The notes beneath the pieces were generated by a model. The model did not search any database, had not been told where the DNA came from, and saw only the letters and a program-made list of their open reading frames with translations. Of a stretch of 64,000 nucleotides of DNA, positions 43,222 to 53,100 are shown piece after piece. The stretch is from Sphingobacteriales bacterium 16-39-50. GTDB lineage: Bacteria > Bacteroidota > Bacteroidia > Sphingobacteriales > Sphingobacteriaceae. Where the stretch lies: NCBI GenBank assembly GCA_002257025.1, contig NCHA01000010.1, positions 1-64,000 of the forward strand, in the 5' to 3' direction. How positions within the stretch are numbered: position 1 is the first letter of the stretch; each line of letters begins with the position of its first letter. Position numbers and translations under genes: made by a program.

Positions 43222-43841
43222 TGAAATTGAAAATCCTATTGGGTTTCATCTTTATGTGTTTTTTAACGCAAACAGATGCGCTTTCCCAGGTTACCGAGAC
43301 TCTTTCTACTAAATCAGACAGCAGTAAAGTGAAAGTGAAGAAAGAGCCCGTTCTGAAAGATTCTGCCCGCCTTGCAATCGAAGCGATGCCGCGTCGTGCA
43401 GCAATGAGATCCCTGATGCTGCCGGGCCTCGGACAGATTTACAACAAACGCTGGTGGAAAGTTCCGTTAGTTTATGGCGGTTTTATTGGAATTGGCCTCG
43501 TTTTTGAGTTTAATCAGCGGAATTATAAAGTCTTTCTGAAGGAAGCCCAGTTTCGTGAACTTAATCCCGAAAAAACAGAAAACCCACTGTACTCAGGATA
43601 TACTAATGAAGGAATTATTCAGATTAAGGATGCTTACAGACGAGATCGGGATCTTTCTGTGTTAGCCGGACTTGGATTTTATGCGATTACAATCATTGAT
43701 GCTTATGTTGATGCAAAGTTTTTCAGGTTTGATATTTCTGATGAATTGTCAATGAAAGTACAGCCATCTGTAAGCCAGGTGCCTGTTCACGCTTCAACTT
43801 TTTCCCCTGCTGTAGGACTAAAACTGAAGCTGAGTTTATGA
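43221..43841 (+). CDS. DUF5683-type exported/membrane protein
   Basis: A 206-residue protein with an N-terminal signal sequence (KILLGFIFMCFLTQTDALSQ), a polar linker with Lys repeats, and the conserved block RAAMRSLMLPGLGQIYNKRWWKVPLVYGGFIGIGLVFEF, typical of DUF5683. Two further hydrophobic segments are likely. It lies in a conserved place between parB and dapB in this phylum, but its role is not established. Confidence 0.9.
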   Translation: MKLKILLGFIFMCFLTQTDALSQVTETLSTKSDSSKVKVKKEPVLKDSARLAIEAMPRRAAMRSLMLPGLGQIYNKRWWKVPLVYGGFIGIGLVFEFNQRNYKVFLKEAQFRELNPEKTENPLYSGYTNEGIIQIKDAYRRDRDLSVLAGLGFYAITIIDAYVDAKFFRFDISDELSMKVQPSVSQVPVHASTFSPAVGLKLKLSL

Positions 43842-43864
43842 AGATGTGTATATAATTTAAAATA

Positions 43865-44608
43865 ATGAAGATAGCTATTCTTGGATATGGTAAAATGGGC
43901 CGTATCATTGAACAATTTGCAATTGAAAGAGGCCACGAAGTTGTTCTGAAGGTCAATGTCGATAATTTGGAGGACCTGAGTATCCCGAATTTAGAAAAGG
44001 CAGATGTAGCCATAGATTTTAGTACCCCTGATTCTGCCCTGGGCAATATCGAGATTTGTTTTGCAGCACATGTTCCGATTGTGGTGGGTACTACAGGATG
44101 GTATGGCCATTTACAGGCAGTAAAGAATAAATGTGATGAGAGTAACAATACACTTTTATACGCATCTAATTTTAGTATTGGAGTCAATGTATTCTTTTTT
44201 GTGAATAAAGTGCTTGCTAAGATCATGAACAGGTATCCGCAATACGAGGTTCAGGTTGAAGAGATTCATCATACACAAAAACTTGATTCACCAAGTGGTA
44301 CCGCAATGACCATTGCAGAAGGTATAATTTCTGAATTGGGACGTAAGAATGAGTGGGCGAATGAGCTGATAGGTTCGGGTGAAGAATTAATACCTAAGCC
44401 AGATCAGTTACTGATCGAATCACATCGTATTGAGGATGTTCCGGGCACTCATACGGTCATTTATAGTTCGGAAGTAGATGATATTGAATTTAAGCATAAG
44501 GCTCATAGCCGTGCAGGTTTTGCCCTTGGCGCTGTAATGGCAGCAGAGTGGCTCAAAGATAAGACCGGATTTTTTAATATCACAGATATGTTTGATTTTA
44601 GCATTTAA
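43865..44608 (+). CDS. dapB: 4-hydroxy-tetrahydrodipicolinate reductase
   Basis: Lysine/diaminopimelate pathway reductase using NAD(P)H. Residues 1-12 carry KIAILGYGKMGR; VVGTTGWYG lies at 73-81; and the catalytic block EIHHTQKLDSPSGTA spans 133-147, with the acid/base histidine and Lys139. The 247 residues match the compact Bacteroidota form. Part of the parAB-DUF5683-dapB-lepB run. Confidence 0.97.
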   Translation: MKIAILGYGKMGRIIEQFAIERGHEVVLKVNVDNLEDLSIPNLEKADVAIDFSTPDSALGNIEICFAAHVPIVVGTTGWYGHLQAVKNKCDESNNTLLYASNFSIGVNVFFFVNKVLAKIMNRYPQYEVQVEEIHHTQKLDSPSGTAMTIAEGIISELGRKNEWANELIGSGEELIPKPDQLLIESHRIEDVPGTHTVIYSSEVDDIEFKHKAHSRAGFALGAVMAAEWLKDKTGFFNITDMFDFSI

Positions 44609-44625
44609 ATTGATTACAATAGAGC

Positions 44626-45732
44626 ATGAGTTTAACAAATAAGGGTAAATCGAAGGATAAGAAAGTCCGGACTAAGAAAAGTGCCGGAAGAGAGTGGTTT
44701 GACGCTATTCTGTTTGCTGTAGTGGCTGCTACTTTAATCAGGGGACTTTTTATTGAGGCCTATGTTATTCCAACGGGTTCTATGGAGAAAACACTGCTTG
44801 TCGGTGATTATCTTTTCGTGAGTAAAGTGAATTATGGAGCAAGGATGCCCATCACACCGGTATCTTTCCCTTTTGCTCATCACACCATGCCAATAACCGG
44901 AACAAAGGCTTATTGGGAAGGCATTAAGTGGGATTACCGCCGGCTGCCTGGACTTGGCGAGGTTAAAAGGAATGATGTTGTTGTTTTTAACTTCCCTATG
45001 GATGCAGATGCACCCTTATCCAGACCCGTAGATAAACGCGAGAACTACATTAAACGTTGCCTGGCGATAGGTGGGGATACAATACAAATCAAAGATGCCC
45101 GGGTATATCTGAATAACAAGCCGGCAGAGGTTCCTGTTTTCGGTGAAAAGTATTATTATGTAAAATCTGATGGGACTGATTTTAACCCCCAGGCGATAGA
45201 AGATCTGAATATTGAAGCACAGCGCTCATCTGCAGATGAGTATATTTTTAATATGACTGCGGCCGATGCTGAAATTATCAAAGGCTGGGCCAATGTAAAG
45301 AGTGTGAACCCTTACATCCGGCCATTGAACGAATTTGATTCCCAGATATTTCCCCATAATCCTTCAATTAAATGGAATGCCGACAATTTCGGACCGCTGA
45401 TCGTACCAAAAGAAGGCTGGACAGTGAAACTGGATAGCAGCAATTATTCAGTTTACGAACGTGCAATTTCAGTTTATGAAGGAAATAAGATTGAAAGAGT
45501 TGGAAATGATATCCTGATCAATGGCAAAAAGACAAACAGCTATACTTTTAAAATGAATTATTACTGGATGATGGGTGATAACAGGGACAATTCTCTGGAT
45601 TCACGTTATTGGGGATTTGTACCTGATGACCACATCGTGGGTAAGGCTTTATTCGTGTGGATGAGCTGGAACACAAAAGGTACTTTCTTCGATAAAATAC
45701 GCTGGAGCAGGTTGCTTGGTGGGATTCATTAG
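44626..45732 (+). CDS. lepB: Signal peptidase I
   Basis: Membrane serine protease that removes signal peptides. One N-terminal anchor helix (residues about 25-45), then catalytic Ser52 in IPTGSMEKTLLVGDYLFVSK and Lys143 in RENYIKRCLAIGGD. The box GDNRDNSLDSRYWGFVPDD is diagnostic. At 368 residues it exceeds the common size because of an insert of about 100 residues between the GGD block and the GDN block (roughly 165-290), frequent in Bacteroidota. Last gene of its run, with a strong terminator. Confidence 0.97.
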   Translation: MSLTNKGKSKDKKVRTKKSAGREWFDAILFAVVAATLIRGLFIEAYVIPTGSMEKTLLVGDYLFVSKVNYGARMPITPVSFPFAHHTMPITGTKAYWEGIKWDYRRLPGLGEVKRNDVVVFNFPMDADAPLSRPVDKRENYIKRCLAIGGDTIQIKDARVYLNNKPAEVPVFGEKYYYVKSDGTDFNPQAIEDLNIEAQRSSADEYIFNMTAADAEIIKGWANVKSVNPYIRPLNEFDSQIFPHNPSIKWNADNFGPLIVPKEGWTVKLDSSNYSVYERAISVYEGNKIERVGNDILINGKKTNSYTFKMNYYWMMGDNRDNSLDSRYWGFVPDDHIVGKALFVWMSWNTKGTFFDKIRWSRLLGGIH

Positions 45733-45750
45733 AATCTAAAATCATTCAAC

Positions 45751-45790
45751 AAAAAAAGGGGCCTGCGATCAATTGCAGGCCCCTTTTTTT
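45751..45790. terminator. Terminator after lepB
   Basis: Stem AAAAAAAGGGGCCTGC / GCAGGCCCCTTTTTTT with an 8-base loop, symmetric with A- and T-runs, so it may act in both directions. Confidence 0.95.
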
Positions 45791-45945
45791 GTTAGTTTCG
45801 TTTGTCATCCCGAAAGCTGCCCTTCAGCAGCGGAGGGAACTCCGCGATTACAGATCAAATTATTGTTGCATGAGCACAAAGTTCCTTCTCCGCCTGGGGC
45901 CTACCGTATTCCCATAAATTTCATCTTGTATTATCAGGTGTCTAA

Positions 45946-46086
45946 CCGACCCCGAAGGTGGTCGTATGTGTCGCTTTGTTACATGCGACCACCTTCGGGC
46001 AATGTCATTAAGTTAAGGGTTAGGAGGTTCTGGCCTTCGCCAGAATCGTAGTCCTTAACTTAATGACATTGCACCTTCGGGGTCGG
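45946..46086. repeat. Nested three-level palindromic element
   Basis: Outer perfect 15-bp inverted repeat CCGACCCCGAAGGTG (45946-45960) and CACCTTCGGGGTCGG (46072-46086). Inside, hairpin one: 45951-45969 with 45981-45999, 19 pairs with one G-T. Hairpin two: CAATGTCATTAAGTTAAGG (46000-46018) with its perfect complement at 46053-46071. Nested in hairpin two, TTCTGGC / GCCAGAA (46028-46045). The whole 141 bases can fold as a cruciform. A dispersed repeat or non-autonomous element is likely. Confidence 0.85.
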
Positions 46087-46181
46087 GATTTCCGTGCTAA
46101 CCAAATGCTATAAACATTTGACCCTTTTCGGGTCATGTAAATACAATTGACTAAAACTTATAATCTATCTCAAATCAAGTC

Positions 46182-48902
46182 TTACTCAACCTTATACCTG
46201 TAAATATACCTTGAGAGATTCCCATCAATATCAGTGCCCTCTACGATTGCTTTGTAAGTACCTTTATTATCTCCGTTATAATATTCAACTGCCATATTCC
46301 CAGCCTTGTCTGTAAAGATTCTTGGGTTCCAGTACACGGTGCTGCGAAGGTCTGATCCTGTGGTTCGGCTCTCCGGACTTAAATACTTAGGTGAATAGAA
46401 CTCTCTCTTTTTGATATATCCCTGAGGGTTGAAAGTCAAAACGTTATTCTGAGGAAATAATTTTTTCAGGTCTTCAGCACTCACCGGCTTGCCTGTTGGT
46501 ACAGTTTTAGAGTTTATCACTAATACACCATTGGTATTATACATGCGGTTCACCATTCCCAACTCATCTTTCAGGAAGATCTCGATATTGTCAACATCAG
46601 CAGGGTTAATATTGTTTAGATAGTTAGCATCAACAGGCATCCCATTATAAAAGATCTGCACAGGCACCCTAAGTCCGGAGTTATAAACTCTGGTCACGTA
46701 AAAATTATTATCATTAAAAGTAAGTCCCGTTGCTGCTGTTTGCAGACAGGTAAGTAAGATTGGACAACCCTTAAACCGTTCGCTATCAATTAAATGATCG
46801 GGCTGGGCACCGAGGCCTGAAAGAGCCGGATGATCCAAATGGCTGGCTTTTTTTATCGCTGTAGCCTTAACTACAACCTCCTGAAGCATTTGAGTTGCCA
46901 AAAAATATTGCCTTTTACTATTATCGAGGTAAGTTGCCAAAGCGCTGTCAATGTTAAGTTCTTCACCCGGAACATTGACATTTTTGCTGATTGTCGGGAA
47001 GGCTGTACCATTCAGCATAATCATCATGTTGCGTGCTGCGGTTGAGCTCCTTGCACTGATTGTAGCTTCTGCTGAATCGGTAATCACCACTTTTTCAAAT
47101 TTGAACTCCCCTTTCAGGTTGGTTGTGGTTTCGGCATAGAACTTACTTTCAGGAACTACCAGCTTCAAACTGCCCTTGGAGACTGGCATGCCATTCGATG
47201 TACGCAAAATCCCTGCAAATTCAATTCCCTGCTCAGGAAGAACGCTTATCACAGGCTCCATGCCTTTGATGATATCTTCATATGAGAATTTGCGGTATCC
47301 CTGAGTAAGCATCAGCAAATCAAGATCTGCGAACTTTTTTTCATTGGTCTGATTGAAATAGTAATTAGGCTTTTCAATAAATCCTCTTAATTCTGAGGAA
47401 ATCAGAAAGGAGCTTAGAATAGTTGTTTCTTCATCTTCAGAATTCGGAACTTTGGATTCATTGATAACTGATAAAGAAAAATTTCCTTCAACGGGAACAT
47501 TTCTTGTTTTAGCACTGATATTCATTTTTACCGGCTGTCTTGAGCCATAAACTTTTTTATCGGTGTTTATGCTCAGGCTTGAAACATCTGTTTGATTGAT
47601 AAATACAAGGCGTTCGGTTAATGGCTCACCTTTATTTGTGAACAGGGTAATCTGTACAATTCCGGCTGGAAACTTGTTTTTTGCAATTGAGGCCCCAATG
47701 TTCATAGTAGCTAAATTGGTCTGTGCGGCAAAACAGATAACACCCTTACTTCTGGCTATCAGGTAGAAATTCTTATCCCGGTTTTGGGCAAAAAAGGCCG
47801 GATTACTTGAAAGCTGCAAAATGATATTCGAAGCTGTTGAGCTAACAACAGATATTGCAATTCCGGACGATTTAGCTTGTGGCAGGGGAATAGTTTTCTT
47901 GATTCCGTTTGAAAAGCTGAGGTTGGCTTTATAGGTTTTACCACTTTCGGGTAAAAGCGTAAATGATCCCATGCCCAGATGCTGTGATTGAATGCTGCTG
48001 ATTACTTTTCCAGTATTATCAACTATTTCTCCTTTAACATCAAGCCCCAGGCCTTTTTCCTGAACGGCTTTGAATGCTACCTTAGTGCTTACATTTTCAA
48101 TTAGATCCCCACCTTCAGGAAAAAACTGGAAATCGGCTTCAGAAAACGAATTTTTTAGCGGGAATTGAGAAGTAATCAGCTTTCCGGTTTCTGCTTCAAG
48201 TACTGTCTCAAGTATTCCAGTATCCAAAGCTGCTTTCTGACCCGCACTTAATTTTAAAGATACCACTCCCTCTGCATTGGTTGTTTCCCTTCCCCGGGCG
48301 ATGGTTTCAAATTTCGAAATCAGACTCCAGCTTATCTTTTTATTCGCAAATGGATTTCCTTCGGGGTCTTTGTAGACTATTTTTGCATTGATAAGTGGTG
48401 AACTGTCCGGATTCTGGCCACTGAGTGAAATATTAGTAATGATATTCCTGTTAATTGCATTTCCAACTTTGATATTTTTAGTAAAGAAATATTCATCACT
48501 GAAATTCAACATCCAATAGGTATATGCTCTGATTCTATAATTGCTTGATTTGTAGATAGATGGGTCAAGGGTGATACTACCGTATGCTGAAGTATTAACC
48601 ACTGGCAGCTTCATAGATCTGACCAGGGTATCATTTTCTGAAATAATATCGACATACAAAACTTTACTCAGGTCGGAGGGTAAATCCTGACCGGTAGCAA
48701 CATACGCTTTAAACCAGATTGTATCTCCAACAGCATAATAGGGCTTGTCGAAATGCAGATAGACTTTTTCTGTAGGATAATCCTGAATCAGCTTTTGGGA
48801 TCGGTCTACTATAGTCTTTAAACTTATTGTGTCCTGTGCAAACAATTGACCGGCCTGCAAAAGAAATAACAGAGCAATAATTAATGAAGGGTAAACTTTC
48901 AT
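46182..48902 (-). CDS. Large exported MG2/TonB-plug-like outer-surface protein
   Basis: A 906-residue protein starting at ATG 48902, where a good signal peptide begins (VYPSLIIALLFLLQAGQLFAQ); an ATG five codons upstream is possible. Residues about 45-150 look like a macroglobulin-type MG2 domain (YPTEKVYLHFDKPYYAVGDTIWFKAYV). Further beta-sandwich repeats follow, including a carboxypeptidase-regulatory-like unit near 580. Close to the C-terminus (about 730-810) is a TonB-plug-like stretch, VQIFYNGMPVDANYLNNINPADVDNIEIF. No barrel follows, so it is not a transporter by itself. Function unknown; typical of the phylum. Confidence 0.82.
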   Translation of the reverse strand: MKVYPSLIIALLFLLQAGQLFAQDTISLKTIVDRSQKLIQDYPTEKVYLHFDKPYYAVGDTIWFKAYVATGQDLPSDLSKVLYVDIISENDTLVRSMKLPVVNTSAYGSITLDPSIYKSSNYRIRAYTYWMLNFSDEYFFTKNIKVGNAINRNIITNISLSGQNPDSSPLINAKIVYKDPEGNPFANKKISWSLISKFETIARGRETTNAEGVVSLKLSAGQKAALDTGILETVLEAETGKLITSQFPLKNSFSEADFQFFPEGGDLIENVSTKVAFKAVQEKGLGLDVKGEIVDNTGKVISSIQSQHLGMGSFTLLPESGKTYKANLSFSNGIKKTIPLPQAKSSGIAISVVSSTASNIILQLSSNPAFFAQNRDKNFYLIARSKGVICFAAQTNLATMNIGASIAKNKFPAGIVQITLFTNKGEPLTERLVFINQTDVSSLSINTDKKVYGSRQPVKMNISAKTRNVPVEGNFSLSVINESKVPNSEDEETTILSSFLISSELRGFIEKPNYYFNQTNEKKFADLDLLMLTQGYRKFSYEDIIKGMEPVISVLPEQGIEFAGILRTSNGMPVSKGSLKLVVPESKFYAETTTNLKGEFKFEKVVITDSAEATISARSSTAARNMMIMLNGTAFPTISKNVNVPGEELNIDSALATYLDNSKRQYFLATQMLQEVVVKATAIKKASHLDHPALSGLGAQPDHLIDSERFKGCPILLTCLQTAATGLTFNDNNFYVTRVYNSGLRVPVQIFYNGMPVDANYLNNINPADVDNIEIFLKDELGMVNRMYNTNGVLVINSKTVPTGKPVSAEDLKKLFPQNNVLTFNPQGYIKKREFYSPKYLSPESRTTGSDLRSTVYWNPRIFTDKAGNMAVEYYNGDNKGTYKAIVEGTDIDGNLSRYIYRYKVE

Positions 48903-49018
48903 CTTAAATTGAATCATATATGCGAATATAGATTAAATCAACTTTTTAACCATAAATCCCTGAATGTTTAACATATTTTAATGATTTGGAAGTTTGAATA
49001 TTGAAATTCAGGCGATAA

Positions 49019-50104
49019 TCAGCTGAGTCTGTCGATTCCCAATTTATATGCAAGACCATTCAGATCATTGCACACCTCATCAATTAGAGGAATTCCATTG
49101 CTCTGCCGCTCTTTTTCTGCGATCAACTCAGGTTCACCTGGAATAATCACTTTCTGATCTTCATTGGTTGGTTTTGCTGAGCTGAAACGCTCTATCCAAT
49201 TATCAAGATGAGTTTTGAATTCATCAACCGGCCTGAAGCCATCAACGCGCATGGCACCTAAAAAATGACCTAATCCCAAACCAACGGGATCGTCTGATGG
49301 TTCCATGAATGCGACAAAAGGAGGTGCCCATGGACCGTAATTGGCACCTGAGAGCACTGCAGAGAGAATATCTACAGTTGCGCTTAGTCCGAAGCCTTTA
49401 TGGCTACCGTGGTCCCTGTCGCTTCCCAGAGGCAGCAGAGAGCCTCCTTTTTTTAATTCATGTGGATCTATTGATGGCTTTCCGTTTGCATCCTGTATCC
49501 AGCCTTCAGGAACAGGTTTGCCCGTACGCTGTGCAATTTCCAGTTTACCATTGGCGGCGGCTGAGGTTGCCATATCCACAATGACAGCGGGATATTTTCC
49601 GGCAGGGAAAGCATAGCACATCGGATTTGTCCCGAGCATGCGCTCATTGGCAAAGGTTGGCGCGACCAGCGGACTTGCATTTGTCATCGCAAAACCAATC
49701 ATATCCCTCTCAACAGCCATCATAGTATGGTAGGCAGCAATTCCAAAATGATTGGAATTTCTGACAGAAACCCATCCGGATCCATATTTCTCTGCTTTGT
49801 CAATAGCCACTTTCATCGCAAAAGGAGCTACAACGAGGCCCAGGCCTGCATCACCGTCAATAGTGGCTGTAGTTGGAGTTTCATGGACTATTTTAATATC
49901 CGGTGTGGGATTAATCCGGGCTTTTTCCCACAGGCGAACATAGCCGGTTAACCTGGCTACACCATGTGAGTCAATACCGCGAAGATCTGCTTTTATGAGT
50001 ACGTCAGCAGCCAGGTCTGCATGTTCAGAAGAACAGCCCATTTTCAGGAAAATGGATTTTGTGAAATCCCGGAGCTTAGTTTCGGTAAAGGTATGATAGG
50101 TCAT
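49019..50104 (-). CDS. Malate/L-lactate dehydrogenase-like oxidoreductase (Ldh2 family)
   Basis: NAD(P)-dependent oxidoreductase of the LDH2/MDG2 family (361 residues). Diagnostic blocks are RGIDSHGVARLTGYV, DGDAGLGLVVAPFAM, VRNSNHFGIAAYHTMMA, and GSHKGFGLSATVDILSAVLSGA near the C-terminus. Members oxidise malate, lactate, ureidoglycolate or 2,3-diketogulonate; nothing in the context decides. It starts 9 bases after bshC stops on the same strand, so the two are probably cotranscribed. Confidence 0.92.
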   Translation of the reverse strand: MTYHTFTETKLRDFTKSIFLKMGCSSEHADLAADVLIKADLRGIDSHGVARLTGYVRLWEKARINPTPDIKIVHETPTTATIDGDAGLGLVVAPFAMKVAIDKAEKYGSGWVSVRNSNHFGIAAYHTMMAVERDMIGFAMTNASPLVAPTFANERMLGTNPMCYAFPAGKYPAVIVDMATSAAANGKLEIAQRTGKPVPEGWIQDANGKPSIDPHELKKGGSLLPLGSDRDHGSHKGFGLSATVDILSAVLSGANYGPWAPPFVAFMEPSDDPVGLGLGHFLGAMRVDGFRPVDEFKTHLDNWIERFSSAKPTNEDQKVIIPGEPELIAEKERQSNGIPLIDEVCNDLNGLAYKLGIDRLS

Positions 50105-50113
50105 GTATCTAAT

Positions 50114-51706
50114 CTACTCTTCTAATATCGTGAATTTCAGATCAAGAGGTTTAAAGTTCTCAATAAGGGCTTTTATGAAACCTTTACCATACTTCACGTA
50201 GAACAAACCGAAGTTTTCAGACCGTTCCTGTAATCCGCCATTTGGAAAAAGCTTTGATTTGATTACATCGATCTGGGAAAGGGCGTCACCAAAATTTCTT
50301 TTCTCGGCTTTAATTAGTTTAGCTTCAAGATTTTTAACAGCCTTCTGCAATCTTGACTTAACAGCCTCAGAACTTGGTCCCAGACTTGGGTCGATCTTAT
50401 AAGTCCGCAATTTTATCTTTTCAAAAATAGAGCTGAGTTCCTGCCATTCATCATGTAAATCAAGGCTGTGCTCAGTATGGCTGAATACCCATTCTTTCTT
50501 AAGTACTTCAGAATTTTTAAAAATATCCTTTATGTTAAGATCCAACCGGTTTAGTTTCGTTTCCAGATTCAGGGAAGCGAATATCGCAGAATTTCGCAGA
50601 AGCAAAATGGGGAAGTCGACTCCGTAATAGTCGAAATTTTGTTTTAGCTGCAACCAGTAAATAATTTCTGCACCTCCACCGATATAGGCCAGGTTCGGAA
50701 GAATCACTTCTTCATACAGCGGGCGCATCACCACATTCGGACTAAAGCGTTCAGGATTATCTTTAATCTCTGTTAACAGTTCTTCTTTGCTGAAACTAAT
50801 CTCCGTATTTAATACCCTGTAAAGATCTTCTTCAAATACAATGCGTTCCCGCAAACCATCAAGCAAGTAGAAAAAATTGATCTCTCTCGGATTTACCTGA
50901 GCTTCAATACTTTTTTCTGCGAGCTTTAAATTAGTTTCAGTAATGGTTCTGAAGCTGTGCTGTCCGGTGATATCCTTTGCAATTATTTCTGAAAATTCCT
51001 TTTTTAACCTTCTGTCATCTGCATCCAGAATTACCAATCCATACTCTTCAAAAAGGGAATTAACCAGTTGTCTGCTTGCATCAGCAAGGTTTTTACTGCC
51101 GGTATATGCAGAGCTAATCAGTTTCCCCAATTCATCTGCATTTTCTGAAATACCCAGGACTGCGAGATATTCCAGGACTGCTTTTTCAATCCCTTTCGTA
51201 GCTAATCTGCCTGTGGCTCCTGCAGCATCCAGTTCCCAGCTGATCTTTTTTCCAGAGATGTAAGTATGATTGATCTCCGCAAAATCATGATCCTCTGTAG
51301 CCATCCAATATACAGGTACAAAGTTTTTGTCAGGGAAATGGGATTTGAGCTCTTTTGCCAGATTGATGGCAGTAACGATCTTAAAAATGAAATACAGGGG
51401 GCCTGTAAAAATATTGAGCTGATGGCCTGTACAAACAGTAAAAGTGTTCTTTTGAAGCAACAGGCTGATGTTTGAACTTACCTGCTCATTACAGGGCTGT
51501 GGTAATTTAGAATATTGCTCCATTAAAACTTCAACCAGAATTTCTCTGTTCGAATTGTTCTTTTTCGAGGCCAATAAGTCAGTGAATCCCTGAAGGTTGG
51601 GGATGTATGATTGGAAGGAATTTAATTCCGCTTCATTGTTCAGATAGCGGATCAGGCCTTCCGAAAAGCTCCTGGTTTCACTGTAATCAATATAAGCTGC
51701 CTTCAT
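50114..51706 (-). CDS. bshC: Bacillithiol biosynthesis cysteine-adding enzyme BshC
   Basis: Adds cysteine to GlcN-malate to complete bacillithiol, the low-molecular-weight thiol of Firmicutes and Bacteroidota. The 530 residues match the family (about 530-540): early TVCTGHQLNIFTGPLYFIFKI, then FVPVYWMATEDHDFAEINHT, typical BshC blocks that recall a Rossmann nucleotidyltransferase-like core, and a C-terminal coiled-coil (about 430-500). Presence implies bacillithiol rather than glutathione in this organism. Downstream lies the Ldh2-family gene. Confidence 0.95.
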   Translation of the reverse strand: MKAAYIDYSETRSFSEGLIRYLNNEAELNSFQSYIPNLQGFTDLLASKKNNSNREILVEVLMEQYSKLPQPCNEQVSSNISLLLQKNTFTVCTGHQLNIFTGPLYFIFKIVTAINLAKELKSHFPDKNFVPVYWMATEDHDFAEINHTYISGKKISWELDAAGATGRLATKGIEKAVLEYLAVLGISENADELGKLISSAYTGSKNLADASRQLVNSLFEEYGLVILDADDRRLKKEFSEIIAKDITGQHSFRTITETNLKLAEKSIEAQVNPREINFFYLLDGLRERIVFEEDLYRVLNTEISFSKEELLTEIKDNPERFSPNVVMRPLYEEVILPNLAYIGGGAEIIYWLQLKQNFDYYGVDFPILLLRNSAIFASLNLETKLNRLDLNIKDIFKNSEVLKKEWVFSHTEHSLDLHDEWQELSSIFEKIKLRTYKIDPSLGPSSEAVKSRLQKAVKNLEAKLIKAEKRNFGDALSQIDVIKSKLFPNGGLQERSENFGLFYVKYGKGFIKALIENFKPLDLKFTILEE

Positions 51707-51750
51707 CGGAAACGAAATTAGGGGAAATTAATCAATTCCTCTGTGATGAT

Positions 51751-53085
51751 CTAAATTTTGACAATCTGACCATACAGATCGAAATCTTCGGCACGGTCAA
51801 TCTTCACCTGTACAAAGCTTCCCGGAGTGGCATAGCTAATTCTGGCATCAATTAAAACCTCATTATCTACTTCAGGCGAATCATACTCGGTTCTCCCTGT
51901 TAAATAATTGCCCTCTTTTTTATCGATCAGCACTTTGTAAGTCCGACCAACTTTGTCCTGATTGATATCGAATGAAATTTCCTGCTGAATACCCATGATT
52001 GTTTCTACACGTTCCTGCTTTACTTCCTCAGGAACATCATCAATAAGTTCGTAGGCATGCGTTTTTTCTTCATGCGAATAGGTGAAACATCCTAAGCGGT
52101 CGAAGCGGGTTTCAGTAACCCAATCCCTCATTTCTTCAAAATCTTTTTCCGTTTCTCCGGGATAACCGCAGATCAGGGTTGTACGTAAGGCGATATCAGG
52201 CACCTTATCACGAATGGAATTAACCAGATCTATTGTTTTTTGCCTGGTAATTCCACGTCTCATGGAGCTCAGCATTGAATCGCTGATGTGCTGAAGAGGC
52301 ATATCCAGGTAATTGCAGATATTTGAACGTTCGTTCATCACCTCCAGAATATCCATTGGGAAACCTGAAGGATAGGCATACTGAAGTCTGATCCATTCAA
52401 TTCCATCAACATCCGACAGATTGCGGAGCAGGTCGGCAAGGTTTCTTTTGCTGTAGAGGTCAAGACCATAATAAGTCAAATCCTGAGCAATCAGGATAAG
52501 CTCTTTGGTGCCATTCTTCGCCAGGAATTTGGCTTCTTTTACTAAATCTTCGATAGGTTTGGAAACATGTTTGCCCCTCATAAGTGGAATCGCACAAAAT
52601 GAGCAGGGCCTGTTACATCCTTCGGCTATCTTAAAATAGGCAAAATGTGATGGGGTAGTCAGCAGGCGTTCTCCTAAAAGTTCATGTTTGTAATCTGCAC
52701 CTACCGAACTCAAAAGCTTTTGGAGATCGTTTGTTCCAAAATAGGAGTCAACATTTTTTATTTCGGCTTCAAGCTCTGGCTTGTATCGCTCAGAAAGACA
52801 TCCGGTTACGATAAGCTTAGAGATTTTCCCCTGGTCTTTTAACTCGCTGTATTGCAGGATAGTATCAATCGATTCCTGTTTCGCGTTATCAATAAAGCCA
52901 CAGGTATTGATCACGATGATGTCATCCTGACGAAGTGAATCTGCTTCGTGAACAACATCCATCTGGTTGCCTCTTAACTGGCCCATCAGGACTTCAGAAT
53001 CATGAATGTTTTTTGAACAACCCAGTGTTATGACATTGACCCTCGGCTTTACCGGAGTAGGTTTTGTGCTGATTTTAGTCTTCAT
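51751..53085 (-). CDS. rimO: Ribosomal protein S12 methylthiotransferase RimO
   Basis: Radical-SAM enzyme that methylthiolates an Asp of ribosomal protein S12. The N-terminal cluster cysteines begin in LGCSKNIHDSEVLMG (C23), with NTCGF and VTGCLSERY; the radical-SAM cluster is in EGCNRPCSFCAIPLMRG; a TRAM domain lies at about 375-444. CSKNxxDSExLMG favours RimO over the MiaB relative. The 444 residues match the family. It lies 15 bases downstream of ftsY. Confidence 0.96.
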   Translation of the reverse strand: MKTKISTKPTPVKPRVNVITLGCSKNIHDSEVLMGQLRGNQMDVVHEADSLRQDDIIVINTCGFIDNAKQESIDTILQYSELKDQGKISKLIVTGCLSERYKPELEAEIKNVDSYFGTNDLQKLLSSVGADYKHELLGERLLTTPSHFAYFKIAEGCNRPCSFCAIPLMRGKHVSKPIEDLVKEAKFLAKNGTKELILIAQDLTYYGLDLYSKRNLADLLRNLSDVDGIEWIRLQYAYPSGFPMDILEVMNERSNICNYLDMPLQHISDSMLSSMRRGITRQKTIDLVNSIRDKVPDIALRTTLICGYPGETEKDFEEMRDWVTETRFDRLGCFTYSHEEKTHAYELIDDVPEEVKQERVETIMGIQQEISFDINQDKVGRTYKVLIDKKEGNYLTGRTEYDSPEVDNEVLIDARISYATPGSFVQVKIDRAEDFDLYGQIVKI

Positions 53086-53100
53086 TCTTTGCTTCTCTGA

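Larger units (their letters stand above)
45733..46181. other. 449-base gap with REP-like words and a nested palindrome
   Basis: Apart from the lepB terminator the gap holds two small hairpins (GCTGCCCTTCAGC around 45816-45828 and GCGGAGGGAACTCCGC nearby, in a GTCATCCCGA context) and the large palindrome at 45946-46086. No credible coding frame; short frames here are artefacts of the repeats. Confidence 0.75.

Noticed and set aside
45773..46051. 92-residue frame in the gap after lepB
   Set aside because: It runs through the terminator and palindromes, and its residues (HPESCPSAAEGTPR) are translation of REP-like repeat words.
49309..49616. Plus-strand frames of 91 residues opposite the Ldh2-family gene
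   Set aside because: They are antisense shadows of a well-supported minus-strand gene with no recognisable domain or start signal.
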